From contig JAUHYW010000044.1 of the NCBI GenBank assembly GCA_030426085.1, positions 18,684 through 82,683 of the forward strand: 64,000 nucleotides of DNA. The letters run 5' to 3'. The notes under the pieces were generated by a model, which saw only the letters and a program-made list of their open reading frames with translations, made no database searches and was not told where the DNA came from. The position numbers and the translations under genes were made by a program. Within the stretch, counting starts at the first letter, position 1; the number at the start of each line of letters is the position of its first letter. Shown piece by piece: positions 34,962 through 43,640 of the stretch. The stretch is from a bacterium. Lineage in GTDB: Bacteria > Myxococcota_A > Bradymonadia > UBA7976 > UBA1532.

Positions 34962-35653
34962 CGGTTGCTCCAGAAGTTGAGGCGCCCCAGCAACCCGCTG
35001 CCGCCGTCGGCCCCCCGCCCCGCCTCGCCGCCCTGGGTGTCCGACCGGCGGGCCGATGTGACCTTGATCGGACGACTCTTGGTGCGGGGGGCTTTCGGCT
35101 CGGGCGCCGTCCGCGGCGGGGCCTTGCGGCTGCGGATGGGCGCGGCGCGGCCGGGCCGGCCCTCGACACCCAGCGGCGGCGGCGGCATGGGACCCGGCGC
35201 GTCGCTCATCAGCAGGCGCATGCGGGCGTTCGTCTCCCGCAGGCGCTCGCAGAGCGCGACCGAGATGCTGCGGATGATCTTGTAGGCCGCCGGGCGCAGG
35301 TTGCGGCGCAGGAACTCGAACTCGCCCTGGTCGATGCGGAAGAGCGTGACGTCGGTCAGCGCCCGAGCCGAGGCGCTGCGCGGGCTGCCATCGAGCAGCG
35401 CCAGCTCGCCGAGCACGTCGCCCGCGCTCAGCTCGGCCACCTTGACCTCGCCCCGGTTGCGCCCCACCAGGATCTCGACCCGCCCGGTCTGGATGGCGTA
35501 GGCCGCCTCCCCTGCCTCACCCTCGCGGAAGATCAACTCCCCCGCGGCGACCTCCATCGGCCGGATGGCGCGCAGCAACTCGGTCAGATCGGCGTCGTCG
35601 AGCGTGCGGAACAGCTCGACCCGCCGAAAGAACGCGGTCAACGCCTGGCTCAT
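34958..35653 (-). CDS. Cyclic-nucleotide-binding domain protein
   Basis: A 231-residue paralogue-like partner of the gene it overlaps. Beta roll: VELFRTLDDADLTELLRAIRPMEVAAGELIFREGE, AYAIQTGRVEILVGRNRGEV, DVLGELALLDGSPRSASARA; here the phosphate-binding cassette keeps the Glu (GELALLDGSPRSA), so cNMP binding is plausible. A helix (AAYKIIRSISVALCERLRETN) ends the domain. The C-terminal 75 residues are Pro/Arg/Lys-rich and disordered-looking (SRKAPPRTAPEPKAPRTKSR) with no helix-turn-helix. The two proteins probably form a complex. Confidence 0.87.
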   Translation of the reverse strand: MSQALTAFFRRVELFRTLDDADLTELLRAIRPMEVAAGELIFREGEAGEAAYAIQTGRVEILVGRNRGEVKVAELSAGDVLGELALLDGSPRSASARALTDVTLFRIDQGEFEFLRRNLRPAAYKIIRSISVALCERLRETNARMRLLMSDAPGPMPPPPLGVEGRPGRAAPIRSRKAPPRTAPEPKAPRTKSRPIKVTSARRSDTQGGEAGRGADGGSGLLGRLNFWSNR

Positions 35654-35742
35654 CGTCCAGCCCCCCTCGGCTGTGGCCGTTCAGGTCACGAGATGACCAT
35701 AGCGCATCGGGGCACGAAACTCACAATGGGCAGACCCGCCGG

Positions 35743-36756
35743 TCACCGGCTGCGATACTCGTGGTACTGGCGCTCGGCGAGCGCGACGTCGGGCGCGGGG
35801 CCGATGATCAGCCCGCTGCGATCGTGAAGCCCCTCGGGGTCGACGTCGAGGATGGCTCCTCCGCCCCACGAGGCGCCGCCGCCAGCGATCTCGGCCAGGA
35901 AGGCCAGCGGGTTGCACTCGTAGAGCAGCCGCAGCTTGCCCCGCCCGGTCCGGCGGTCGACGGGGTACATGAAGAGGCCGCCGGTGAGCAGGTTGCGGTG
36001 GAAGTCGGCCACCAGCGACCCGATGTGGCGGGCCGAGACCCGCCGCTTCTCGTCGTCGTTGCGGCCCTTGATCGCGTCGAGCGTGGGCTGCACCCACGGC
36101 TGCCAGTAGGGGGCGTTGCACTCGTTGATCGACAGGTACTTCGTCGCCGCCGGCATGCGGATGGCCCGCCGGGTGAGGAAGAACTCTCCAGACGAGGGGT
36201 CGAGGGTGAAGCTGTCGACGGTGCGCCCGGCGCTGTAGACGAGCACCGTGGCCGAACCGTAGACGATATAACCCGCGCCGACCATGTCCCGACCGGGGCG
36301 CAGGATGTCGTCGAGGCCGACCCGGTCGGGGTGCAGCCGGGGGTAGATCGCGAAGATGGTGCCGATGGAGACGCTGACGTCGATGTTGCTCGAGCCGTCG
36401 AGCGGATCGAACGCGACGACGTAGTCCCCCGCGTTCTCCGGTTCGACCTCGATGAGGGCGTCCTCCTCCTCGGAGGCCATCGCCGCCACGCAGCCCGAGC
36501 GGCGCAGCACCTCGACGAAGGTGTCGTTGGCGATGCGGTCGAGCTTCTGCACCGTCTCGCCCTGCACGTTGGTCTCGCCGGTGGCCCCCCAGACCTCGAT
36601 GAGCCCCGCCCGGCGCACCTGGGCGCTGATCAGCTTGCCGGCGACCCCGATCTGGGTCAGCAGCGCCGAGAATCGCCCCCGGGCGCCGGGGTGATGGGCC
36701 TGATTGCCGAGCACATGCTGGGTGAGGGTGACGCCGAAGTCGGCGGCGAGGGACAT
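35743..36756 (-). CDS. fbp: Class I fructose-1,6-bisphosphatase
   Basis: A 337-residue enzyme hydrolysing fructose 1,6-bisphosphate to fructose 6-phosphate in gluconeogenesis or carbon fixation, cytoplasmic. Class I signatures are clear: TGETNVQGETVQKLD, ASEEED, metal-binding VVAFDPLDGSSNIDVSVSIGTIF (D-P-L-D-G-S), and the substrate region LYECNPLAFLAEIAGGGAS with an active-site lysine-containing GRGKLRLLYE. Length is normal for the family. It stands alone between the cNMP pair (89 bp away) and a divergent lipoprotein gene. Confidence 0.95.
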   Translation of the reverse strand: MSLAADFGVTLTQHVLGNQAHHPGARGRFSALLTQIGVAGKLISAQVRRAGLIEVWGATGETNVQGETVQKLDRIANDTFVEVLRRSGCVAAMASEEEDALIEVEPENAGDYVVAFDPLDGSSNIDVSVSIGTIFAIYPRLHPDRVGLDDILRPGRDMVGAGYIVYGSATVLVYSAGRTVDSFTLDPSSGEFFLTRRAIRMPAATKYLSINECNAPYWQPWVQPTLDAIKGRNDDEKRRVSARHIGSLVADFHRNLLTGGLFMYPVDRRTGRGKLRLLYECNPLAFLAEIAGGGASWGGGAILDVDPEGLHDRSGLIIGPAPDVALAERQYHEYRSR

Positions 36757-36892
36757 GGGGCCTCCTCCCGAAGCGGTCGTGGCGGCGGGAGTCTACTGTC
36801 ATCGATCGGGCCTGTCGACCGCCCCCGGCGATTGATCCGGGGGGCGCGTGCGGTCCAGAATGCCGGCGCGGATGATCGGACCGGGAGGCAAG

Positions 36893-37912
36893 ATGAGGCG
36901 CGTGTGGGGGCAGAGCGGCCGTTGGATGGCCGCGCTCGTGATCGCCGCGGGGTGCATGGCGGCCTGTGACGACGAGCCGGACGGCGAGGCGCCGGTGCCG
37001 GACGTGGCCGTCGACGCCGCGCCGCCCGATCCGGACATGGCGCCGGTGGACATGGCGCCCGAGCGGGACCGCTACGTGGAGCCCGACGTCATGCGGCCGC
37101 CGCCGGACATGGGCCCCGAGGTCGACATGGCGCCCCTGCCCGATGTCGGCCCGCTCGATGGCGCGCCGTGCGACCCCCGGCTGCGGGGCAATACGACCTG
37201 CGACGACTACTGCTGCGAGCCGGGCGAGTTCTGCGTGCGAGTGCCCGGAGCCCGCGTCAGCGACGGGCGGTGTCAGGCCGGCGATGGGTGCACCATCGGG
37301 CAGCCGGCGCCGGACAACGGCTGCCCCGAAGAGCGGCCGTACTGCCACCTCAAGGGCGCCTCGACGAAGTGCACCCAGCCCGGCGCGCTCGAGGCGGGCG
37401 ACGACTGCGTGGACGACTACGGCATCCCCCAGCCCTGCGTCGAAGGGCTCGTATGCAACAACAGCGTGTGCCAGGCGCCCTGCGATCCGGCGGCCGACGA
37501 GGCCGGGTGCCCCGAGGACGGGCTGTGCTTCGACCTGTCGGAGAGCCTGGGCGTGCCCGGCGGCCTGTGCGGCCCGCGGGTGTGCAACTGGTTCGACGGC
37601 ACCGGGTGCGATCCGGGGCGCAAGTGCTCGCTGGTCATCCGCAACGACGGGGTGCTGGTGGGTACCTGCAACCAGATCGACGGCCAGGGCAACAGCGACG
37701 GCGCGCTGTGCGAGCCGCAGGACGGGGGCGGCGACAACTGCCAGCAGGGGCTCTACTGCACCCGCCCCCGGGGTCGGCCGGCCATCTGCCGGACGCTGTG
37801 CGACACCGGGCAGTACGTGGCCCCCTGCCCCGGCATCCAGGCCTGCGAAGAGCGGCTTCAGTTCACCAGCGGGGTCGCCCGAGGCGTCGGGATCTGCGTC
37901 ACCAACCAGTGA
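36893..37912 (+). CDS. Cys-rich lipoprotein
   Basis: A 339-residue protein; ATG at 36893 follows GGGAGG. The signal MRRVWGQSGRWMAALVIAAGC can be lipidated at either of two nearby cysteines (AAGC or MAAC). An Asp/Pro/Met linker runs to about residue 95. The rest holds many cysteines in short disulfide-knot-like phrases: CDDYCCEPGEFCVRV, CTIGQPAPDNGCPEERPYC, CVEGLVCNNSVCQAPC, CQQGLYCTRPRG, resembling Cys-rich modules of myxobacterial surface proteins. No enzymatic motif. Surface adhesion or binding is possible. Confidence 0.8.
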   Translation: MRRVWGQSGRWMAALVIAAGCMAACDDEPDGEAPVPDVAVDAAPPDPDMAPVDMAPERDRYVEPDVMRPPPDMGPEVDMAPLPDVGPLDGAPCDPRLRGNTTCDDYCCEPGEFCVRVPGARVSDGRCQAGDGCTIGQPAPDNGCPEERPYCHLKGASTKCTQPGALEAGDDCVDDYGIPQPCVEGLVCNNSVCQAPCDPAADEAGCPEDGLCFDLSESLGVPGGLCGPRVCNWFDGTGCDPGRKCSLVIRNDGVLVGTCNQIDGQGNSDGALCEPQDGGGDNCQQGLYCTRPRGRPAICRTLCDTGQYVAPCPGIQACEERLQFTSGVARGVGICVTNQ

Positions 37913-37955
37913 GGGTGACGGTCGGTCGCCAGTGAATCCGTGCCCGAACCCGGGA

Positions 37956-38630
37956 TCAGAGCTGGGTGTGCAGCCCGCACTCGGTCTTCGACCGGCCCGC
38001 CCAGCGCCCGGCGCGCTCGTCGCCGCCGGCCTCGACCGGGCGGGTGCACGGCGCGCAACCGACGGACGGGTATCCCTGATCGTGGAGCGGGTTGTAGGGC
38101 AGGTCGTGGGTGAAGACGTGGCGCCAGACGTCCTTGCGGGTCCACCGCGCCAGCGGGCTGATCTTGTAGACGGTGCGCCCGTCCACCGGCCGCACGTCGA
38201 GGATCGGGGTGTCGGCCCGGGTCGGCCCCTGATCCCGACGCAGGCCGGTGATCCAGGCGTCGAGCCCGGCGAGCATGCGCCGGGTGGGCTCGACCTTGCG
38301 CATCGCGCAGCAGCGATCGGGATCGACGACGTACAGCTCGTCGCCGAAGCGCTCGGCCTGCTCGGCCACGGTCAGATCGGGTCGCAGGATCTCGACGCTC
38401 ACCGCCAGCCGCCGCTGCACCCGCTCGACCATCTCGAGCGTCTCGTCGAAGTGGAGCCCGGTGTCGATGAAGAAGACCCGCGCCCCGGGGTTGACCCGCG
38501 CGGCGATGTGCATCAACGCGACCCCACTCGGGCCGAAGGCCGTCGAGAGCGCGACCCGATCGCCGAACGTCTCGTAGGCCCAGCGCAGTATGTCGCTGGG
38601 CGCGGCGGACTCGAACTCGGGGATAGACAT
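37956..38630 (-). CDS. cysH: APS/PAPS reductase
   Basis: A 224-residue assimilatory sulfate-reduction enzyme that reduces adenylyl sulfate to sulfite with thioredoxin. The adenylyl-binding P-loop-like STAFGPSG, the FFIDTGLHFDETLEM block, KISPLARWTRKDVW, and YNPLHDQGYPSVGCAPCTRPV are all present. C107-C108 and C192-xx-C195 are the four ligands of the Fe-S cluster found in APS-type reductases; the catalytic C218 sits in KTECGLH near the C-terminus. The four-Cys set argues for APS rather than PAPS as substrate. The start ATG at 38630 gives the normal N-terminus; upstream sequence is intergenic. Confidence 0.92.
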   Translation of the reverse strand: MSIPEFESAAPSDILRWAYETFGDRVALSTAFGPSGVALMHIAARVNPGARVFFIDTGLHFDETLEMVERVQRRLAVSVEILRPDLTVAEQAERFGDELYVVDPDRCCAMRKVEPTRRMLAGLDAWITGLRRDQGPTRADTPILDVRPVDGRTVYKISPLARWTRKDVWRHVFTHDLPYNPLHDQGYPSVGCAPCTRPVEAGGDERAGRWAGRSKTECGLHTQL

Positions 38631-38652
38631 AAACACACCAAACCGGTCGGAA

Positions 38653-38691
38653 TTACGTAAATAATGATGCATCAGGGGACCAGACGGGTCC
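38653..38691. promoter_or_regulatory. AT-rich regulatory stretch with two palindromes near cysH
   Basis: The gap between cysH (minus) and the small divergent gene (plus) is unusually A/T-rich for this DNA. It holds the perfect 8-bp palindrome TTACGTAA at 38653-38660, 23 bp upstream of the cysH ATG, and an inverted repeat GGACC-agacg-GGTCC at 38677-38691. Either may be an operator for sulfur control; that is inference. Confidence 0.35.
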
Positions 38692-38735
38692 ACCGTGGGG
38701 CGTTTTTTCTTCAATTCCGATGTGAGGACGCGGAT

Positions 38736-38936
38736 TTGCAGCTCGAGCACAAGTACGTCGAGACCAGCTTCGTCACCGACGAGGAGCTCAGCCGGCTGGT
38801 GAACCTGTGGACCGGGCGGGGGTGGCGCTACGAGGGGGTGCAGTTCGCCATGCGCGAGGCTTCGAAGCGGCCGGCGATGGCGTTCCTGCTGTTCACCCGG
38901 GCGGGGGACGCGCCCGATGCCGAGGCGGCGACCTGA
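38736..38936 (+). CDS. Small DUF4177-like protein
   Basis: A 66-residue reading from TTG at 38736, which has GTGAGGA upstream at suitable distance; an in-frame ATG at 38664 would extend it into the A/T-rich promoter region. The sequence LEHKYVETSF, LVNLWTGRGWRYEGVQFAM and PAMAFLLFTR matches the short DUF4177 pattern (strand, helix, GW-x-hh, strand-strand). It is divergent from cysH. Function unknown. Confidence 0.6.
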   Translation: MQLEHKYVETSFVTDEELSRLVNLWTGRGWRYEGVQFAMREASKRPAMAFLLFTRAGDAPDAEAAT

Positions 38937-38964
38937 GCGGCCCGGCGCCCGGCGGCAGATGGAT

Positions 38965-39993
38965 TCAGAGGGTCTGGCCCCGGGTCGGATCCTCGACCGT
39001 CTCGCCGAGCGCGCTCGGCGTCGTCAGCCGCTCGATGAGCCCGTCGACCACCCGGCGGCGGCGGGGGTCGACCCGGCCGCGCAGATCACGCAGCGCGTCC
39101 AGGCTGTCGCGATCACCGAGGGCCACCAGCGCCCGGGCGGCGGCGAGCTGAACCACCGGGGCCTCGGAGGACAGCGCCGGGCGGATCTCCGCCGGGGGCA
39201 CCTTCGCGGCGGCCAGCGCCCGCACCGCGGCCTCGGCCAGCGGGATGATGCCGCCCTTGTCCAGATGCACCGCCAGGGCCTTGCGGGCCGGCTCGACGTC
39301 GCCGAGGTGGCCCAGCGCGACGAAGGCGTCGGCCCGGGCGGCCGTCGGGGCCCGGGGGTCGCCGGCCAGCGTCCGCAGCGGGGCTTTCAGCGCGGGATCG
39401 GGCGCCGCGGTCGCGGTGGCCACCGCCGCCTGCTGGACCTTGGGATCGGCGTCGGTCAGCGCCGGCCCGAGGCAGCCCACCGCCCCCGGGTGCCGAGCCA
39501 GCCCCCGGGCCGCCCCCACCCGGACCTCGGACCACGGGTCGCTCGCCAGCAGCTCGCAGAGCGCCGGGCCGCCGGCGCCGGCCCACGCCGCGTGCGCCCG
39601 GACCTCGGGATCGGGTGAGCCGAGCGCCGGCGTGAGCGCCTCGACCGCCCCGAGCTGCCGCAGCGCGCGGGCGGCCTCCCGTGCGAGGGCGACCGCTTCG
39701 GGGTCGCCGGCGCCCGCGGTCAGCGGGGCCAGCATGCCCGGCACCGCGTCCCCCCGCAGCAGCGCAGCGGCCCGCACTGCGAGCACCCGATCGGTGAATC
39801 CGGCGTCGGCGTCGGCGGCGAGCGCGGCGGCGGCCGTGCCCAGCCCGGTGCGCCGCGCAGTCTGCAAGTCGAGGCGCCCCAGCTTCAAGAGCTGCTGCAG
39901 CGCGCCGGTACGGGCTTCGGGCTGGGACAGCGCCCGGGCCGAAGCCGACGGGTCGAAGGCGAACAGCGCGAGCGCGGCGAACAGGGCGGTCAT
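38965..39993 (-). CDS. Exported HEAT-repeat protein
   Basis: A 342-residue protein; the ATG at 39993 has GGAG at good spacing (a second ATG at 40005 is possible). The signal-like MTALFAALALFAFDPSASA is followed by tandem HEAT repeats of about 30 residues: LALTD-type phrases such as DPEVRAHAAWAGAGGPAL, DPWSEVRVGAARGLARH, ADPKVQQAAVATATA, LSSEAPVVQLAAARALVALGD. PBS-lyase-like HEAT repeats act as scaffolds. No catalytic residues. It is smaller than and unrelated in context to the ARM protein at the left edge. Confidence 0.82.
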   Translation of the reverse strand: MTALFAALALFAFDPSASARALSQPEARTGALQQLLKLGRLDLQTARRTGLGTAAAALAADADAGFTDRVLAVRAAALLRGDAVPGMLAPLTAGAGDPEAVALAREAARALRQLGAVEALTPALGSPDPEVRAHAAWAGAGGPALCELLASDPWSEVRVGAARGLARHPGAVGCLGPALTDADPKVQQAAVATATAAPDPALKAPLRTLAGDPRAPTAARADAFVALGHLGDVEPARKALAVHLDKGGIIPLAEAAVRALAAAKVPPAEIRPALSSEAPVVQLAAARALVALGDRDSLDALRDLRGRVDPRRRRVVDGLIERLTTPSALGETVEDPTRGQTL

Positions 39994-40137
39994 CGGGCAC
40001 TCCATCAGGCGACGGTGCACCATACAGCAACCGGCCCCGGGCGCGCAGCGCGGCGGTCGTCGAGCGCGGTCCGCCGTCGGGGCGTCCGGCGTCACGCGAC
40101 CGGGACGCGGCCCGGTCGGCTCTGCTACCGTGCGCTC

Positions 40138-42129
40138 ATGAGGCGATACGACCGACGAATCCGCTCCGCCCGGAGCGGCTGGTGGTGGGCGGCGGCCGCC
40201 GCTCTGATGCTCGCGGGCTGCGACGACGGGCGCTCCCGCACCGAGGGGGGGATCGGCGACCGAGCCGACCGGGGGCAGCTCGACGGCGGGCTCGACATGG
40301 CGCCCGACGCGGGGCCGCTCGATCGGGGGCTCGACGCCGCCCCGATCGACGACGCCGGGCCCCTCGACGCGCGCTTCGATGTCGGGCCCGATCCCGACGC
40401 CGCGCCCGACGGGCAGTTCGAACCCGACGCCGATCCGGGGCCCGTCCCGGACGGCGGCCCGACCGGACGCTTCGTGGTGGGCATGGCCCGCGCAGCCGAT
40501 GGGATCTCCGAGGTCACCGTGCGCGCCGGTGGGGTGGTCACCCGGGCCGCCGCCGACGGCCGCTTCCGCCTGGGGCCCCTGGAGGCCGACGAGATCGTGC
40601 TCCGCTTCTCGGCCCCCGATCACCAGACCGAGGAGATCTCCCTGGCCCTGCCCGACCCCGGCGACACCCCGCTGCCCGAGCCGATGGTGCTCTACCGCGG
40701 CGTGCGCATCGGCGAGGCGGCCACCGGGCGGCTCATCTTCCGCTTCGACGAAGAGTGGTTCTTGTGGGAGGTCGACGACCGCCTGCTCGCCACGCCCACC
40801 CCCGAGATCGACGTCCGGGTGCTCGCCCCCGAGCAGCACGAGGTCTTCCTCGGCTTCGCCGCCGACGGCGACGCCGTCTTCACCCGGCGACGCACCATGC
40901 CGGGCATCGCCGGCGACATCGACCAGCGCCCGCTCGACGGCAGCCCGGCCACCCCGCTCTTCGTCGAGGCCCAGCCGTGGGTCCGGGAGGTCGGCCCCTA
41001 CCGCCTGGCGATGGTCGAGACCCGCGAGGCGCTCTCCCGGCTCGAGGCGACCCGCACCGGCGAAGAACCCCGAGCGCTGGCCACCGGCGTGCCGTGGCTG
41101 CTCGTCACCACCCTGGCCGACGATCAGGTGGCCTGGGCCGCCGGCGAGGCGGGCGACTTCGGCGTCTTCGTGGCGGCGCTCGACGGCGGCGCGCCCATCC
41201 AGGTCAGCCCGCCGGACGGCCCCACGGCCGACGCCTTCCTGCTCACCACGCCCGACCGCCGGGGCCTCGTGTGGATCTCGCCCACCGGCGCACTGTGGCG
41301 CTGGCCCGGCGAGGGCGCCGCCGAGCGGCTGGCCGACGACGTCGCGACCAGCCCCCGCCCCCGGCTGCTGCGCGACGGCCGGGTGCTCTTCGCCCGCCGC
41401 GAGGGCGCGCAGGCGTCGTTCCACCTGTGGACCCCCGACGGCACCCGGCGGGTGGTCGACGGCGCCCGCCCCAGCCCGGCGCTGCTCATCGGCGAGACGC
41501 TCTACGCCGACCGCCCCGAGGCCGGCCTGTGGTCCGGTGAGCTGGCCGGGCCCGACGGGCAGCACGTCCTCGACCCGCCGGTGGAGACCTTCATGTCGAG
41601 CGGCGGCGGGGTCCTGGCGCTGATCGACGGGGCCGCGTGGCGCTATCGCCCCGACACGGGCGCCGAGGCGCTGGGGGCCGACGGATTGACCCAGCTCGGC
41701 TTCGCGCCCCTCGGCGGCACGGCGTGGCAGGCCGAGACCGGGCGCCTGTGGTTCGTGCCCGGCCCGGGGGTCCCGGGTGAGGCGGCGGTCATCGCCGAGG
41801 CCGATCGGCCGGGGCGGCTCAACGCGCCGGGCGGCGGCGCCATCTACGCGCTCAACGGCGGCGACATCTGGGCCCGGGTGCCGCTGCCGCCCGGCGACGG
41901 AGCGCCCATCCGCTTCGACCGGCCCCTCGCGTCGCTGATCACCGTCGGCGCCGACGGGCTGCTCGGGCAGGACGCCGACGCCGCGCTGTGGGCGATCGAC
42001 CCGCACACCGGCGCCAGCGTCGGCTGGGCCTTGAACGTCGACGACGTCCAGACCAGCGCCCGCAACGGCTGGGTGGCCTATACCTGCGACCGGGGCACCT
42101 TCCTCGCCCCCTGGCCCGCCGTCGAGTGA
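40138..42129 (+). CDS. Large lipoprotein with beta-propeller-like repeats
   Basis: A 663-residue protein. The signal (MRRYDRRIRSARSG followed by a Trp/Ala-rich core and LMLAGC) carries lipobox LAGC and is followed by an Asp/Pro/Ala linker of about 90 residues. The early mature part (residues about 118-200: FVVGMARAADGISEVTVRAGG) looks like a carboxypeptidase-regulatory-type beta sandwich. The rest repeats strands typical of propellers (PWLLVTTLADDQVAWAAGE, RRGLVWISPTGALWRWPGEG, GGVLALIDGAAWRYRPDTG). It shares this general style with the two giant lipoproteins at 48840-54069. Its stop overlaps the next GTG start. Function unknown; probably surface-exposed. Confidence 0.78.
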   Translation: MRRYDRRIRSARSGWWWAAAAALMLAGCDDGRSRTEGGIGDRADRGQLDGGLDMAPDAGPLDRGLDAAPIDDAGPLDARFDVGPDPDAAPDGQFEPDADPGPVPDGGPTGRFVVGMARAADGISEVTVRAGGVVTRAAADGRFRLGPLEADEIVLRFSAPDHQTEEISLALPDPGDTPLPEPMVLYRGVRIGEAATGRLIFRFDEEWFLWEVDDRLLATPTPEIDVRVLAPEQHEVFLGFAADGDAVFTRRRTMPGIAGDIDQRPLDGSPATPLFVEAQPWVREVGPYRLAMVETREALSRLEATRTGEEPRALATGVPWLLVTTLADDQVAWAAGEAGDFGVFVAALDGGAPIQVSPPDGPTADAFLLTTPDRRGLVWISPTGALWRWPGEGAAERLADDVATSPRPRLLRDGRVLFARREGAQASFHLWTPDGTRRVVDGARPSPALLIGETLYADRPEAGLWSGELAGPDGQHVLDPPVETFMSSGGGVLALIDGAAWRYRPDTGAEALGADGLTQLGFAPLGGTAWQAETGRLWFVPGPGVPGEAAVIAEADRPGRLNAPGGGAIYALNGGDIWARVPLPPGDGAPIRFDRPLASLITVGADGLLGQDADAALWAIDPHTGASVGWALNVDDVQTSARNGWVAYTCDRGTFLAPWPAVE

Positions 42130-42485
42130 CCGCCGCCCTCGGCGCCTGGCTCGGCGCCTTCGCCCTCACCCAGCTCGTCGAGACGCCGATCCACGCCCGG
42201 GCGCTGGGCCCCGGCCGCCCGTGGGCCCGGCGCCTGCTGCTCGGGTTCGGCGCCAGCGCGCTCACCCATCCGATCGTATTCTTCGGCTTCCCCCGGCTGC
42301 TGCCGACGCTCTTCGCCCGGGACTACTGGTCCGGCGTGGCCGCCGCCGAGGCGTTCGCGGTGGCCGTCGAGGCGCTCTATCTGCGTCGATTGGGGGTCGA
42401 GCGGGCCATCCCGTGGGCGCTCCTGGCCAACGCCGCGAGCGTCGCGGTCGGGCTGCTCACCCGGGCGGGGTTCGGCTGGCCTTGA
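42126..42485 (+). CDS. Small integral membrane protein
   Basis: A 119-residue protein; GTG start overlaps the stop of the upstream lipoprotein (GTGA), so the two are translationally coupled. Hydrophobic segments LGAWLGAFALTQLVETPIHA, LTHPIVFFGF, GVAAAEAFAVAVEALYL and ALLANAASVAVGLL suggest four membrane helices. Conserved-looking polar residues within helices (ETP, HP, ExxAV-E) resemble small membrane proteins I have seen near lipoproteins in myxobacteria. No known function. Confidence 0.72.
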   Translation: MTAALGAWLGAFALTQLVETPIHARALGPGRPWARRLLLGFGASALTHPIVFFGFPRLLPTLFARDYWSGVAAAEAFAVAVEALYLRRLGVERAIPWALLANAASVAVGLLTRAGFGWP

Positions 42486-42505
42486 CCCACGGCCCCCGGC
42501 CCCAC

Positions 42506-43630
42506 TCAGGCGGTGGCCCCGCCGCACGAGCTGCCCGCGCCCGCGGTGCAACCGAAGCAGTGCCGCTCGGTGAGAATGCGCCGCGCCTGCCACCGCTCGA
42601 GGTCGAAGTCGGCGACGTGCAGCGGCCGATCGCCGTCGGTGAAGGCCATCTCGAGCTGCTGGTTGAAGTCGCAGTCGTACATCCGCCCGTCCCAGCCGAC
42701 CGACAGCGTATTGCGGCACATCAGCCCGCCGATGGCCCCCGGGTTGAAGGCCCCGAGCAGCCGCTGCATGTAACCCTCGAGGTTGCCCGAGTCGAGCAGC
42801 CACTCCAGAAACCGCGACATCGGCATGTTGTTGAGGCACAAGAGCCGGTCGAAGGTCACCCCGTGGTGCCGCTCGAGCTTCGCCTTCCACTCCGCCTCGA
42901 GCTTGCTCTGATCACCGGCGAGGAAGGCGCCGGCGGGGTTCGACATCAGCGTCAGCACCCGCTTCGGATCACCCTGCCCGTAGCCCGCCTCGTTGAGCCG
43001 CGTCAGCGCGCGGATGGACTTCTCGTAGGTCCCCTCCCCCCGCTGGGCGTCGGTATTGCGCGCCCGGTAGTGGGGCAGCGAGCAGACCACCTCGACCCCC
43101 CGCTCGGCGAACCACCCCGGCAGGTCGCGCATCTTGGGCACGAGCAGGATGGTCAGGTTGCACCGGTCGATGACGTGCTTGCCCATCTCGACGCACGCGT
43201 CGACCAGAGAGCGGAAGTGCGGGTTGAGCTCGGGCGCGCCGCCGGTCAGATCGACGGTGTGGGCCCCGCTGCGCTCGATGGCCGCGATGCAGGCGTCGAC
43301 CGTCTCCCGATCCATGTTCTCGACCACCCGATCGGGCCCCGAGTCGACGTGGCAGTGCCGGCAGGTCATGTTGCACAGCTTGCCGAGGTTGATCTGGAAG
43401 ATGTCGAGCGCGGTCGGCCGCAGCCCCTCGGCGAACCCCGCCTCGGCCACCGCCGCGTCGAAGTCGGCGCCCGGGGCGGCCTCGGCCAGCGCCGCGAACT
43501 GCACCTCGGGCGCGGTGAGCGGGACCCGGCGGGCCCGCAAGCTGCGGGTGGGCTTGGGGCCGGCCTCGCGGCTGGCGAGATCGACGCCCAGCGACGCGAT
43601 GCGGTCTTCGATCGTGATGAGCTGGCTCAA
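42506..43630 (-). CDS. arsS: Arsenosugar-biosynthesis-type radical SAM protein (ArsS-like)
   Basis: A 374-residue radical SAM enzyme. The Fe-S site is C86-xxx-C90-xx-C93 in GKLCNMTCRHCHVDSG. VDLTGGAPELNPHF follows as the SAM-binding strand. The C-terminal Cys-rich DUF3641-like domain has CRNTLSVGWDGRMYDCDFNQQLEM and ends ERHCFGCTAGAGSSCGG. This combination matches the family named arsenosugar biosynthesis radical SAM protein ArsS. It would act on arsenic-containing intermediates, though other substrates are possible. It is 10 bp downstream of the AhpD-like companion commonly seen next to it. Confidence 0.9.
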   Translation of the reverse strand: MSQLITIEDRIASLGVDLASREAGPKPTRSLRARRVPLTAPEVQFAALAEAAPGADFDAAVAEAGFAEGLRPTALDIFQINLGKLCNMTCRHCHVDSGPDRVVENMDRETVDACIAAIERSGAHTVDLTGGAPELNPHFRSLVDACVEMGKHVIDRCNLTILLVPKMRDLPGWFAERGVEVVCSLPHYRARNTDAQRGEGTYEKSIRALTRLNEAGYGQGDPKRVLTLMSNPAGAFLAGDQSKLEAEWKAKLERHHGVTFDRLLCLNNMPMSRFLEWLLDSGNLEGYMQRLLGAFNPGAIGGLMCRNTLSVGWDGRMYDCDFNQQLEMAFTDGDRPLHVADFDLERWQARRILTERHCFGCTAGAGSSCGGATA

Positions 43631-43640
43631 TGGGCCCCTC

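Noticed and set aside
38965..42006. Extension of the HEAT-repeat gene to about 1000 residues on the minus strand
   Set aside because: The extra N-terminal part lies opposite the plus-strand lipoprotein at 40138-42129; a signal peptide and ribosome-binding site mark the true start at 39993.
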